Shown here: piece by piece, positions 8,746 to 17,084 of the stretch
Layout: the number at the start of each line of letters is the position of its first letter
Numbering within the stretch: position 1 is the first letter of the stretch
NCBI GenBank assembly: GCA_001603025.1
Contig: LVAP01000014.1
Coordinates: 1 to 45,249, forward strand
Direction: 5' to 3'
Source: Clostridiales bacterium Firm_10
Lineage (GTDB): Bacteria > Bacillota > Clostridia > Christensenellales > Aristaeellaceae
DNA length: 45,249 nucleotides
The notes under the pieces: model-generated
Databases searched by the model: none
The model's input: only the letters and a program-made list of their open reading frames with translations
Told to the model about the DNA's origin: nothing
Position numbers and translations under genes: made by a program

Positions 8746-8774
8746 ATTATAGCGCAAATGCGGGTTGAGAACAA
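8746..8774 (-). promoter_or_regulatory. Sigma-A promoter of the XRE regulator
   Basis: On the minus strand TTGTTC (8774-8769), a 17-base spacer and a consensus TATAAT (8751-8746). The transcript would start near 8739, about 30 bases before the ATG. Confidence 0.75.
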
Positions 8775-8835
8775 TGGAGGCAAACGCCATAAAAACAACC
8801 GGGAATTGATAAACGTCGGTTCAAACAACCCCCGG

Positions 8836-8880
8836 TAGAAAAAACACCGGCGGCGCTATGAGCCGCCCCATAACGCCGCC
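8836..8880 (-). terminator. Rho-independent terminator of murG-deoC
   Basis: On the minus strand a 12-position stem (8880-8869 with 8860-8849, one mismatch) with an 8-base loop, followed a few bases later by a run of six T (8844-8839). It lies 22 bases after the deoC stop. Confidence 0.8.
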
Positions 8881-8902
8881 AGATCTATCATTGCGAATTT
8901 GA

Positions 8903-9586
8903 TTACAGTCTCTCGAAGGCTTCCTTCATGATGGCCTCGGTGGCGCTCACGCCGCAGCGGTCCGCCCCGGCCTCCCGCACGGCGAGGATGGCGTCCAGCG
9001 TGCGCATGCCGCCGGCGGCCTTCACCTTCACCCCGCCGGACACGGCGGCGCGCATCAGGGCCACGTCCTCGGGGGTCGCGCCATGGGAGCCGTAGCCGGT
9101 GGAGGTCTTCACGAAGTCCGCGCCCGCAGCCTCGGAGAGCTGGCAGGCCTTCGTCTTCTCCCCGTCGGTGAGGTAGCAGGTCTCGATGATGACCTTGAGG
9201 ATGGCGCCGCCGCGGTGCGCGGCCTCGGCCACGGCGCGGATGTCGTTCTCCACGAAGTCATAGTCGCCGGCCTTCATGCGGCCGATGTTGATGACCATAT
9301 CCAGCTCCCGGCAGCCGTCCAGCACGGCCTGCTCAGCCTCGTACACCTTCACGGCAGTGAGGTGCGCGCCGTGCGGGAAGCCGATCACGGTGCAGGGCTT
9401 CACATCGGTGCCCTTCAGCAGCTCCGTCACCAGCTTCATGTCGCCCGGGCGGGCGCACACGGCGGCGGTGTTGTATTTCACGGCGACGGCGCAGCCTTTG
9501 CGGATATCCTCTTCCGTCAGCCAGGGCTGCAGCATGGAATGATCGAGCATGCGGGCGATATCATTGGGCGTAGGCTTGCTTGACAT
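8903..9586 (-). CDS. deoC: Deoxyribose-phosphate aldolase
   Basis: 227 residues, the usual length of the short bacterial form. It cleaves 2-deoxyribose 5-phosphate to glyceraldehyde 3-phosphate and acetaldehyde in deoxynucleoside breakdown. The Schiff-base lysine is K160 in ADFVKTSTGYG; the helper residues are D96 (ELDMVINIG) and K189 (VKVKAAGGMRT). Start ATG at 9586 follows AAGGAG about 10 bases upstream. It lies 38 bases after murG in the same direction and before a clear terminator, so murG and deoC form a two-gene unit. No other deo gene is nearby. Confidence 0.96.
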   Translation of the reverse strand: MSSKPTPNDIARMLDHSMLQPWLTEEDIRKGCAVAVKYNTAAVCARPGDMKLVTELLKGTDVKPCTVIGFPHGAHLTAVKVYEAEQAVLDGCRELDMVINIGRMKAGDYDFVENDIRAVAEAAHRGGAILKVIIETCYLTDGEKTKACQLSEAAGADFVKTSTGYGSHGATPEDVALMRAAVSGGVKVKAAGGMRTLDAILAVREAGADRCGVSATEAIMKEAFERL

Positions 9587-9624
9587 ATCTCTTCGCTCCT
9601 TTTCGGTTCCCTGCTAATTCCTAA

Positions 9625-10692
9625 TTAATTCTTGGCGTATTGGTGGATCAGCTGCATCACATTCGCGACGCCGTCGGCTGACTGCTCGTGCTCCATGGCG
9701 TCGATGAGCTGGCCGCGGTTCTTGTAGGTGTCCACCACGGCGGAAACCAGCGTGTCGGGCGTCATGTCCTCCTGCATGAGCACGCGGGCCAGGCCGCGCT
9801 GCTCGAAGGAGCGGGCGTTGAGAATCTGGTCGCCGCGGCTGGCCTCCTTGGGATAGGGGATCAGCAGCGCGGGCTTATGCAGCGCAAGGATCTCGCACAG
9901 AGTGTTGGACCCGGCGCGGGAGATGAGCACGTCCGCGCAGGCGTAGGCGTGGCTGAGCTGCTCGTCCAGGTACTCGTACTGGTGGTAATCCTTCGTGCCT
10001 TCCATCTCGGGATCGAGGTTTCCCTTGCCGCACAGGTGCAGCACCTGGAAGCATTCGGTCAGCGGGCCGAGGGCGGCGCGCAGCGCCTTGTTGATCGCCT
10101 GGGCGCCGCTGGAGCCGCCGATCACCATCAGGATCGGCCGGGAGTTGGTGAGCCCGAACAGTTTTATGCCCTTTTCGCGATCGCCGTTGAACAGCTCGGC
10201 GCGCAGGGGCGTGCCCGTCACGCGGCCCTTCTTGCCCGCGGCCGCGGCGGCCTCCGGGAAGGTGCAGCACAGCGCCTTGGCAAAGGGCGCGGAAATCTTG
10301 TTCGCGAGGCCCGGCGACATGTCCGACTCATGCAGCAGCACCGGAACGCCCGCCATCCGCGCGCCGTACACCACAGGCACGGACACAAAGCCGCCCTTGG
10401 AGAACACGATGTCCGGCTTGATTTTGCGCACCAGCGCCGTGGCCTGGAAAGCGCCCTGAATCACACGGAAAGGGTCGGTAAAGTTTTTGACATCGAAATA
10501 GCGGCGCAGCTTGCCGCTCTTCACGACATGGTAGCTTACGCCGTCCACCGCCTCGATCAGGCGGCGTTCTATGCCGTTTTCCGTGCCGATGTAGTGAATC
10601 TCCCAGCCTTCCGCCTGGAGAGACGGAATGAGCGCCAGGTTCGGCGTGACATGCCCCGCCGTGCCGCCGCCCGTCAGGATGATTTTTTTCAC
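9625..10692 (-). CDS. murG: UDP-GlcNAc transferase MurG, lipid II synthesis
   Basis: 355 residues. MurG transfers GlcNAc to lipid I at the inner face of the membrane, giving lipid II. The N-domain glycine loop GGGTAGH is at residues 8-14, HESDMSPGLANK lies near 120, and the UDP-GlcNAc site includes GGSSGAQAINKAL and SRAGSNTLCEILALHKPALLIPYP with the following GDQ. A GTG start at 10692 is preferred: it has GGAGG seven bases upstream, and the protein then begins exactly with the family N-terminus; an upstream ATG at 10827 would add 45 unrelated residues. It stands apart from the division/cell-wall (dcw) genes that usually surround it and is paired with deoC. Confidence 0.95.
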   Translation of the reverse strand: MKKIILTGGGTAGHVTPNLALIPSLQAEGWEIHYIGTENGIERRLIEAVDGVSYHVVKSGKLRRYFDVKNFTDPFRVIQGAFQATALVRKIKPDIVFSKGGFVSVPVVYGARMAGVPVLLHESDMSPGLANKISAPFAKALCCTFPEAAAAAGKKGRVTGTPLRAELFNGDREKGIKLFGLTNSRPILMVIGGSSGAQAINKALRAALGPLTECFQVLHLCGKGNLDPEMEGTKDYHQYEYLDEQLSHAYACADVLISRAGSNTLCEILALHKPALLIPYPKEASRGDQILNARSFEQRGLARVLMQEDMTPDTLVSAVVDTYKNRGQLIDAMEHEQSADGVANVMQLIHQYAKN

Positions 10693-11114
10693 ACAAACAC
10701 CTCCGGCAAACAGAAGATTGTCGCCATTTCTATCTATAACTATAACATATTTTCGCGCCTCATGTTTTACCGTGTCGTTAACAACCACAAAAATCAAATT
10801 GAAGATTTGGACACAATCGCTTTTCAAACCGGAAGATCAGCTTACTCCGTGGGGCGGCTGTCGAAAAAGAAATATCTCCCGGCGCTTATTGCCGACCGGC
10901 CGCGCGGCGGTAGGCGCGCCTATCGGAACCGTTCCGGGCGGCATGGCCTTTTCAGTGTATGTGCCCCGGCGGCGCGGGATGCGCCGGAAAGGGCAGAGGC
11001 TGGAAAAGGCGCATGTAAAACGTTGGTTAAATGAGAATTTTAGCAGGAATTAAGGCCACTGTGTAGAACAGTATAACTTATTATCGAAACTGATGTAAGA
11101 AGGCCTTTGCCCAA
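10693..11114. other. Intergenic region between divergent murG and ispH-rpsA
   Basis: 422 bases between two divergent genes. The murG-side 130 bases and the ispH-side 80 bases are AT-rich and should hold the two promoters; a TATAAC at 11072-11077 with a weak TTAAGG 16 bases upstream is the best candidate for ispH. The middle (about 10830-11010) is GC-rich, with short open frames but no convincing start or family match. Confidence 0.5.
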
Positions 11115-13106
11115 ATGAACCTGGAGATCGCACCCCATGCGGGATTCTGTTTCGGCGTCCGCCGGGCGGTGACCGAGGCGGAACGGCTGCTTGCCGAGGG
11201 ACGAACGATCTGCACGCTGGGGCCTTTGATCCACAATCCCCAGGTGGTGGCTTCGCTGGAGGCGCGCGGGGTGAGGGCCGTTTCCTCGCCGGACGAGGTG
11301 CCGCCGGAAGCGACGGTGCTCATCCGGGCGCACGGCGTGGGGCGCGGGGCGATCGAGCGGCTGGCGTCGCGGGGAATCGCCGTCGCGGACGCGACCTGCC
11401 CGTTCGTAAAGCGCATTCACGCGCTGGCGGACGCGGCGTCGCAGGCCGGCGCGCGGGTCGTCGTCATCGGCGACAGGGAACATCCGGAAACGCGGGGCAT
11501 TCTCGGCTGGGCGCACGGCATGGGCCGGGCGGTAGAAACCGAAGAAGACGCCCGAACGGTTCCCCTCGCGGACGGGACGCTCGTCGTGGCGCAGACCACG
11601 ATCCCACAGACGCTGTTCGACCGCCTGTGCGGGATCCTGCAAAGCCGGGGCTTCAATCTCGATATTAAAAACACCATCTGCCAGACGACGCCCGTCCGCC
11701 AGAAAGAAGCGGCCGAAATAGCCCGCCGGTCGGACGTGATGCTGGTCATCGGCGGGAGGAACAGCTCGAATACGCGCAGGCTGTACGAGCTGTGCCGGGC
11801 CATCTGCCCCCGGACATATCTGGCGGAAACGGCGGACGAAACAAAAAACCTGGACATTCGCCCGTCTGATCACATCGGTATTACAGCCGGCGCTTCAACG
11901 CCGGATGGTACATTTAAGGAGGTTGTTACACGAATGAGCGACATCAAGAATCAGGAACAGGAAGTACTTCAGGAAACCACGGCCGAGCCCGATTTCGCAG
12001 CGGAATATGAAAAAACGCTGGTCCAGCTCCGTCCGGGGCAGACCGTCACCGGCAAGGTTGTGCAGATCACCGATGACGAAGTCTGCGTGAACGTGGGCTA
12101 CAAGGCGGATGGCCTGGTCAAAAAGTCCGACCTGTCCACCCCCGATGTCAAAATTGATGACGAGATCGAGGTCGAGGTCGTCAAGGTCAACGATGGCGAG
12201 GGCAATGTGCTGCTGAGCCAGCGCAACATTGTCAACCGCAAGGTGTGGGATGCCATCGTCGCCGCCTACGAGGCCGAGGAGATCGTCAAGGGCGTCGGCA
12301 AAGAATCCGTAAAGGGCGGCCTGATTGCGGATGTTATGGGCATTCGTGCTTTCATTCCGGCTTCCCTGCTGTCCCTGCGCTACGTCGAAAAAATCGACGA
12401 GTTCGTGGGCCAGGAAATGGACCTGAAGATCATCGAGATCGACAAGAGCAAAAAGCGCGTTGTAGCTTCCCGCAAGGCCGTGCTGCAGGCTGAAGAGGCC
12501 GCGAAGAAGGCCGAGGCGTGGGATAAGCTCGTCGAGGGCGAAGTCGTGAAGGGCGTCGTCCGCCGCCTGACCAGCTTCGGCGCGTTCGTCGACATCGGCG
12601 GCGTGGACGGCCTGGTCCATGTGTCCGATCTGGCCTGGAAGCGCGTCGGCCAGCCCTCTGAGGTCGTTTCCGTCGGTCAGGAGATCGATGTGAAGATCAT
12701 CAAGCTGGACCGTGAGCGCGACCGCATCTCCCTGAGCTACAAGGCCACCCAGCCCAAGCTGTGGGACATCGCCGGCGAAAAGTACATTCCCGGCACCATC
12801 GTGAACGGCAAGGTCGTCCGCATCATGCCCTATGGCGCCTTCGTCGAGCTGGAGCCCGGCCTGGACGGCATGGTTCACATCTCCCAGTGCGCGCCCACCC
12901 GCATCGAGAAGGTTGAGGACGCCGTGAACGTGGGCGACGAGGTTCGCGTGAAGATCCTGAGCGTGGACACCGAAGCCAAGCGCATCAGCCTGAGCATCCG
13001 CGAAGCGCTCGCCGACGACGCGCTCGCCAATGTCGAGGCTGACGAGTTCGCCATCCCCGAGGAGCCCGCCGCTGAAGCGCCCGCTGCCGAGGAACCCGAA
13101 GCCTGA
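11115..13106 (+). CDS. ispH-rpsA: Fused IspH (LytB) - ribosomal protein S1
   Basis: 663 residues. Residues 1-272 are 4-hydroxy-3-methylbut-2-enyl diphosphate reductase, the last enzyme of the MEP isoprenoid pathway: iron-sulfur ligands C12, C95 and C189, substrate histidines H40, H73 and H123, catalytic E125 (DREHPETRG), T162, the GRNSSNTRRL loop and S261 (AGASTPDG). Residues about 300-640 hold four S1 RNA-binding domains (starts near GQTVTGKVVQI, KESVKGGLIADV, GEVVKGVVRRLTSFGAFVDIG and GTIVNGKVVRIMPYGAFVELE), as in clostridial S1. The C-terminal tail is Glu/Ala/Pro-rich. Fusion of these two is known in Clostridia. ATG 11115 has AGAAGG about 12 bases upstream. Inside the frame, AAGGAGG (11916-11922) precedes ATG 11934 (M274), which could give free S1. 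Confidence 0.95.
   Translation: MNLEIAPHAGFCFGVRRAVTEAERLLAEGRTICTLGPLIHNPQVVASLEARGVRAVSSPDEVPPEATVLIRAHGVGRGAIERLASRGIAVADATCPFVKRIHALADAASQAGARVVVIGDREHPETRGILGWAHGMGRAVETEEDARTVPLADGTLVVAQTTIPQTLFDRLCGILQSRGFNLDIKNTICQTTPVRQKEAAEIARRSDVMLVIGGRNSSNTRRLYELCRAICPRTYLAETADETKNLDIRPSDHIGITAGASTPDGTFKEVVTRMSDIKNQEQEVLQETTAEPDFAAEYEKTLVQLRPGQTVTGKVVQITDDEVCVNVGYKADGLVKKSDLSTPDVKIDDEIEVEVVKVNDGEGNVLLSQRNIVNRKVWDAIVAAYEAEEIVKGVGKESVKGGLIADVMGIRAFIPASLLSLRYVEKIDEFVGQEMDLKIIEIDKSKKRVVASRKAVLQAEEAAKKAEAWDKLVEGEVVKGVVRRLTSFGAFVDIGGVDGLVHVSDLAWKRVGQPSEVVSVGQEIDVKIIKLDRERDRISLSYKATQPKLWDIAGEKYIPGTIVNGKVVRIMPYGAFVELEPGLDGMVHISQCAPTRIEKVEDAVNVGDEVRVKILSVDTEAKRISLSIREALADDALANVEADEFAIPEEPAAEAPAAEEPEA
11916..11936 (+). 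promoter_or_regulatory. Internal Shine-Dalgarno and in-frame ATG between IspH and S1 parts
   Basis: A perfect AAGGAGG at 11916-11922 lies 11 bases before an in-frame ATG (11934), exactly at the domain junction. Initiation here would yield a 390-residue S1 protein beginning MSDIKNQEQEV. Confidence 0.65.
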
Positions 13107-13124
13107 TCGCAGCCACAAACACAC

Positions 13125-13155
13125 AAAAAAGAGCCGTTGTTCACGGCTCTTTTTT
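13125..13155. terminator. Bidirectional intrinsic terminator, ispH-rpsA / sulfatase
   Basis: Six A, a 7-bp stem GAGCCGT/ACGGCTC with a 5-base loop, then six T. The A and T runs make it work on either strand; it sits 18 bases after the rpsA stop and 24 bases beyond the end of the opposing sulfatase. Confidence 0.92.
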
Positions 13156-13179
13156 ATTGCACATGCCCGGCGTCTTTTG

Positions 13180-14643
13180 TCAGTACGGCTCCTTGCGCCG
13201 GTCGCTGAACAGCGCGATTTCCGGATGGAACACATCCTCGCCCTCGCGGGTGATCGGCCCCATCTGGCCGGAGCCGGTGGGGGCGGCTTTCGCGCCGGAG
13301 AAGGGCGCCTGCGTATACTCGCTGAAGGCCTGCTCCAGTTCCGCCGCCAGCGCCTGCTGAACCGCCGCGTAGGCGGGCTCGCCGAAGTGGTTGACGGTTT
13401 CGCCCGGATCGGCGGCCAGGTCGTAGAGCTGGTGTCCGCCGCGGATGCCCTCGTGCACCAGCTTGTGCGTGCGGCTGCGGATCATGCGCACCGGGCCGTA
13501 CTCGTCCAGGATGCACAGCCGCCGGTCGACAGGCCCCCGGCCTGTTGTGAGCTCGGCGAGGAAGGACTCGCCGGGCAGCTTTTCGTCCGGGCCTGCGGGC
13601 TGTCCCAGCCAGTCCCTCAGGGTAGGCAGGATGTCGTAATGGCTCACGAGGTTGTCGACGACGGCGCCGCTTCGCACCAGTCCCGGCCCCCACACGAGGA
13701 AGGGCACCTTGACGGAGGAATCGTACATGTTCATGGGATAGGTGCCGTTGCCCTTGCCCCACACGCCGTGCTGGCCGAGGTTCATGCCGTTGTCGCCGGA
13801 GAACACGACGATGGTGTTTTTGTCCAGCCCCCCGCGCCTCAGCGCCTCCATCACGCGGCCCACGCCCTCATCCACGGCGGAGATGGCGGCGTAATAGCCC
13901 TTGAGGAGGTATCTGCGGCGCTCCTCCGTATCGCCCACCTCGCAGGTGCTCACCTGGTCGGGATGCACCGGCCGGAAAGGATGGCAGACGAAGGGGCAGT
14001 CGTCATAAAGGCGCAGCATGTCTTCGCGGTGCTGCTCGTGCGCCCAGGGCGTGTGCGGCGCGGTGTAGTGCAGAGACAGCAGGAACGGCTCCTTCGGCCG
14101 GCTGTCGATGAAGCGCACGGCGTTGTCCGTGAAGAAATCGGTGACATACTGATCGATAAACCGGGGCTCCCCGCCCACGCACACGTCTGCGTGCTTATAA
14201 GGGCAGCCGCCCCGCAGCAGCACCGTCCATTCGTCGAAGCCGGGCCGGGGCCGCATGCTGTCGCCCATATGCCACTTGCCCACCAGGCCCAGGCGGTAAC
14301 CCGCCTCCCGCAGCGCGTCAAACACGCAGGGCATGCCGGCCAGGTAGTCCACGGCCGCGCGGTCGTCGGGCAGGAAGGGGCGCATGGCCGGTGGAACGGC
14401 GTTTATATCCACGTTGCCGCTGCGCAGCCAGTCGTGCACGCCGTGCGCCGAGGGCAGCCGACCCGTGACGATGGAACACCGCGCGGGCGAGCACACCGGG
14501 CTGGCGCAGAAGAAATTGCGGAAATACACGCCCTCCGCCGCCAGGCGGTCGATGTTCGGCGTGACGATCTCCGGCGTCTCGCGGCCGATGGCCCAGGCGC
14601 CCTGGTCGTCGGTGAGGATAAAGACGATGTTGGGGCGGTCCAT
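13180..14643 (-). CDS. Sulfatase (type I, Cys-type, formylglycine-dependent)
   Basis: 487 residues from the ATG at 14643, which has AGGAGG six bases upstream; a start eight codons earlier would overlap the MATE gene. The N-terminal metal pair is D12-D13 (RPNIVFILTDDQG). The signature CSPAR gives C51 as the residue converted to formylglycine, with R55. Downstream come GKWHMGD, the metal-binding FSGDNGMNLGQHG, and the C-terminal subdomain. No signal peptide is visible, so it is probably cytoplasmic. It hydrolyses an O-sulfate ester, probably on a sugar, but arylsulfatases, choline sulfatases and phosphonate hydrolases share the fold. No sulfatase-maturing enzyme is in the window; in an anaerobe the radical SAM anSME would be needed. 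It is 10 bases downstream of the MATE gene. Confidence 0.88.
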   Translation of the reverse strand: MDRPNIVFILTDDQGAWAIGRETPEIVTPNIDRLAAEGVYFRNFFCASPVCSPARCSIVTGRLPSAHGVHDWLRSGNVDINAVPPAMRPFLPDDRAAVDYLAGMPCVFDALREAGYRLGLVGKWHMGDSMRPRPGFDEWTVLLRGGCPYKHADVCVGGEPRFIDQYVTDFFTDNAVRFIDSRPKEPFLLSLHYTAPHTPWAHEQHREDMLRLYDDCPFVCHPFRPVHPDQVSTCEVGDTEERRRYLLKGYYAAISAVDEGVGRVMEALRRGGLDKNTIVVFSGDNGMNLGQHGVWGKGNGTYPMNMYDSSVKVPFLVWGPGLVRSGAVVDNLVSHYDILPTLRDWLGQPAGPDEKLPGESFLAELTTGRGPVDRRLCILDEYGPVRMIRSRTHKLVHEGIRGGHQLYDLAADPGETVNHFGEPAYAAVQQALAAELEQAFSEYTQAPFSGAKAAPTGSGQMGPITREGEDVFHPEIALFSDRRKEPY

Positions 14644-14653
14644 ATTCAGCCTC

Positions 14654-16045
14654 CTAGTCGCGGACAACCGCTTTTTCCTTCCACTTGCCGCGTCGGTAGA
14701 AAACGGTGGTGATCAGCGCGCCCATGATCCAGGAAATGAGCAGGGAGATGTAAAGGCTGTCCGGCGTGCCGTTGGGCAGCGCCTCGGAACGGGTGAAATA
14801 CGCGATGCCGTAAGCCAGGGGCATGCGGATGATCACCGTGGTGATGATGGAGATCCACATGGGCGTCATGGTGTCGCCCGCGCCGCGCATCACGCCGGAG
14901 AGGCTCTGCGTCACGGCCATGGCCACGTAGCCCAGCGCCAGGATGCGCAGCATGTGCACGCCCAGCTCCACCACGTCCTTCTCGTCCTCGCGGGTGAACA
15001 GCTCCATCAGGTTGTGGCCGAACAGCAGGATCGCCGCCACCAGCACCACGGAAATGATGAGGCCCACGCGGATGCCTTCGCGCACGCCCTCGTGCACGCG
15101 GTCCAGCCGGCGCGCGCCCACATTCTGGCCCACAAAGGTGGTCATGGCCATGCCGAAGGTGAAGTTGGGCATCATGGCGAAGCCGTCCACGCGCATGACC
15201 ACCACCGAGCAGGCCATGACGACGGGGCCGAAGGAATTGGTCAGCCGCTGCACCACGATGGCTGCCATGGAGAAAATGGCCTGCGTGAGGCCGGAGGGCA
15301 GGCCCAGGCGCACGGTTTCCTTTGTCATCAGTTTGTTGGGAACCAGGGACGCGCGGGTCAGCTTCAGCGAGCCGCCCATGTGCGACAGCCGCCACAGGCA
15401 CAGCACCGCGGAAATGCCCTGGGCGATCACCGTGGCCAGCGCCACGCCGTCCGCCGTCATGCCGAACTGCGTCACGAACAGGATGTCGAGGAAAATGTTC
15501 AGCACGCACGCCACGATGAGGAAGATGAGCGGCGAAATCGAATCGCCCATGCCGCGCAGCACGCCGGAGACGATGTTGTAATAGCCGCCGCCGATGATGC
15601 CGACGCAGATGATGGTCAGGTACGCCACGGCCATGTCGTACACTTCTTCCGGCGTGTTGAGCAGCGTCATGAGCGGCCGCGTCACCAGCGGGCCCACGAT
15701 CATGATGAACACGCTGGCGATGGCCGTGAGCGTGAGGCAGGTGCCCACCGCGGAGGAGAGCTCCTCCGATCGCTGGGCCCCGAAGTACTGCGCAACCAGG
15801 ATGCTCGCGCCGGTGGAAATGCCCATGAACAGCAGCAGCAGCAGGTTCAGGATAGGGCCCGCCGTGCCCACCGCGGCCAGCGCGTTCACGCCCACGTATT
15901 TGCCGACAACGATGGTATCCACCGTGTTGTAGAGCGTCTGCGCCAGATTGCCGATGAGCAGGGGAACGGCGAACATGGCAAGGTTTGTCAGCGGACGGCC
16001 GACGGTCATGTCCTGCGCGCCGAACAGTTTTTTTATCTTTTCCAT
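14654..16045 (-). CDS. MATE-family efflux transporter
   Basis: 463 residues, with about twelve membrane segments. The N-terminus (MTVGRPLTNLAMFAVPLLIGNLAQTLYNTVDTIVVGKYVG) and the repeat in the second half (SGLTQAIFSMAAIVVQRLTN, then MAMTTFVGQNVGARRLDRV) are typical of the family. It expels drugs or organic cations using Na+ or H+; the substrate is unknown. ATG 16045 with AAGGAG upstream is the natural start; longer frames upstream cross a promoter. The sulfatase follows after 10 bases, so the two are co-transcribed, perhaps from the extended -10 promoter at 16098-16106. Confidence 0.93.
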   Translation of the reverse strand: MEKIKKLFGAQDMTVGRPLTNLAMFAVPLLIGNLAQTLYNTVDTIVVGKYVGVNALAAVGTAGPILNLLLLLFMGISTGASILVAQYFGAQRSEELSSAVGTCLTLTAIASVFIMIVGPLVTRPLMTLLNTPEEVYDMAVAYLTIICVGIIGGGYYNIVSGVLRGMGDSISPLIFLIVACVLNIFLDILFVTQFGMTADGVALATVIAQGISAVLCLWRLSHMGGSLKLTRASLVPNKLMTKETVRLGLPSGLTQAIFSMAAIVVQRLTNSFGPVVMACSVVVMRVDGFAMMPNFTFGMAMTTFVGQNVGARRLDRVHEGVREGIRVGLIISVVLVAAILLFGHNLMELFTREDEKDVVELGVHMLRILALGYVAMAVTQSLSGVMRGAGDTMTPMWISIITTVIIRMPLAYGIAYFTRSEALPNGTPDSLYISLLISWIMGALITTVFYRRGKWKEKAVVRD

Positions 16046-16097
16046 AGCGGCACTCCTTCCAGGGGTGTGTGTTTCAGCCACAAAATTGACAGGGATT

Positions 16098-16106
16098 ATT
16101 ATAACA
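16098..16106 (-). promoter_or_regulatory. Extended -10 promoter of the MATE-sulfatase unit
   Basis: Minus strand TGTTATAAT, a TGn-extended consensus -10. No good -35 is seen, which fits the extended class. The leader would be about 45 bases. Confidence 0.6.
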
Positions 16107-16191
16107 TAGTTTTTCCGGCGCTGTGTGAACAATGCGTGAAGCCCCTGCGCATGTTTTCGCCATTTTCCCCCTCGCGTTCGGCCAGCTTCCG

Positions 16192-16200
16192 TGTTATAAT
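16192..16200 (+). promoter_or_regulatory. Extended -10 promoter of the acetyltransferase gene
   Basis: TGTTATAAT on the plus strand, divergent from the MATE promoter about 90 bases away. Transcription from near 16207 would begin after the in-frame ATGs at 16199 and 16202, which supports the TTG start at 16235. Confidence 0.65.
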
Positions 16201-16234
16201 GATGGCGGTAGCGATAACATGGGAGGCGATCCTT

Positions 16235-16876
16235 TTGACGGAGGAACAGAAAATTTTCAAGGGCGAGCTGTTCAGCCCGGGCGCGCCGGAATTGCGCGCG
16301 ATGAAGCTGGTGAGCCACAACCTGAGCCAGGCCTACAGCCAGGCCCGCGAGGACGAGACGGAAAAGCGCGCCGCGCTGGCCCACGATATCCTGGCCGAGT
16401 TCGGCGAGGGCAGCTTCATGCAGGGCCCCATCTTCTTTCACTACGGCAAACACACCCGCATCGGCAGGCGCGTTTTCATCAACTACAACTTCACCGTGCA
16501 GGACGACGCGCCCGTCACCATCGGCGACGACTGCAACTTCGGCCCGAACTGCACCATCGTGACGCCCGTGCACCCCATGCTGCCGGACGAACGCTTCCTG
16601 ATGTACAACGAAAACGGGGAGAAAAAGCACATGTGCTACGCGCGGCCCGTGGTCATCGGCCACGACTGCTGGTTCGGCGCCAACGTGGTGGTGTGCCCCG
16701 GCGTGACCATCGGCGACAACTGCGTCATCGGCGCGGGCAGCGTGGTCACGCGCGACATTCCCTCCGACAGCTTCGCCGCCGGCGTGCCCTGCCGCGTGAT
16801 ACGCCCGATCACCGAGGCGGACAGCATGGCGAACAAGCCGGAGATCCTGGGTGCAAACAGCGTCATCAGGGAATAA
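16235..16876 (+). CDS. Maltose/galactoside O-acetyltransferase-like protein (left-handed beta-helix)
   Basis: 213 residues. A helical N-terminal Mac domain (residues 1-55) precedes hexapeptide repeats forming a left-handed beta-helix (about 65-195): FHYGKHTRIGRRVFINYNFTV, ITIGD-like turns, the extruded loop with catalytic His in VTPVHPM, and VVCPGVTIGDNCVIGAGSVVTRDIP. The ending GVPCRVIRPI is typical of LacA/Maa/NodL-type enzymes, which move acetyl from acetyl-CoA to a sugar hydroxyl. A TTG start at 16235 is chosen: GGGAGG lies eight bases upstream and the -10 box overlaps the earlier ATGs. It stands alone between a divergent transporter gene and a terminator. Confidence 0.88.
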   Translation: MTEEQKIFKGELFSPGAPELRAMKLVSHNLSQAYSQAREDETEKRAALAHDILAEFGEGSFMQGPIFFHYGKHTRIGRRVFINYNFTVQDDAPVTIGDDCNFGPNCTIVTPVHPMLPDERFLMYNENGEKKHMCYARPVVIGHDCWFGANVVVCPGVTIGDNCVIGAGSVVTRDIPSDSFAAGVPCRVIRPITEADSMANKPEILGANSVIRE

Positions 16877-16943
16877 CGGCGAGCGGGCGGCCAACGGGGC
16901 GCGGCGCCTTCCGGGCCGGTCCCGCCCGCCCTCCGTTTCAGTT

Positions 16944-16969
16944 GCCGCGCATCCGTCCGCGGCTTTTTT
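16944..16969 (+). terminator. Rho-independent terminator before the rnf promoter
   Basis: A 6-bp stem GCCGCG/CGCGGC (16944-16949, 16958-16963) with an 8-base loop, then six T (16964-16969). It separates the acetyltransferase from the rnf operon. Confidence 0.8.
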
Positions 16970-16973
16970 GTCG

Positions 16974-17002
16974 TTTACAAAATGACGAGTATATGATAGA
17001 AT
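16974..17002 (+). promoter_or_regulatory. Sigma-A promoter of the rnf-nrf operon
   Basis: TTTACA (16974-16979), a 17-base spacer and TAGAAT (16997-17002). Start of transcription near 17009 leaves a leader of about 75 bases with a short GC hairpin around 17030-17050. No recognisable regulator site was found. Confidence 0.75.
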
Positions 17003-17084
17003 AAATTTGTATGCACATGTGTATGGGGAACGGCGGAATATCTTCGCCGCCCGGCATGTCGAACATATCAGAGGGGAGTCGAGG

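Noticed and set aside
16092-16105. Plus-strand promoter from TTGACA at 16086 and TATAAC at 16100
   Set aside because: The spacer is eight bases, far too short; the same bases make a better extended -10 on the minus strand.
14384-16200. Long plus-strand frame opposite the sulfatase start and MATE genes, continuous with the acetyltransferase frame
   Set aside because: The translation is Gln/His/Arg-rich with no motif, and a promoter and TTG start at 16235 explain the real gene.
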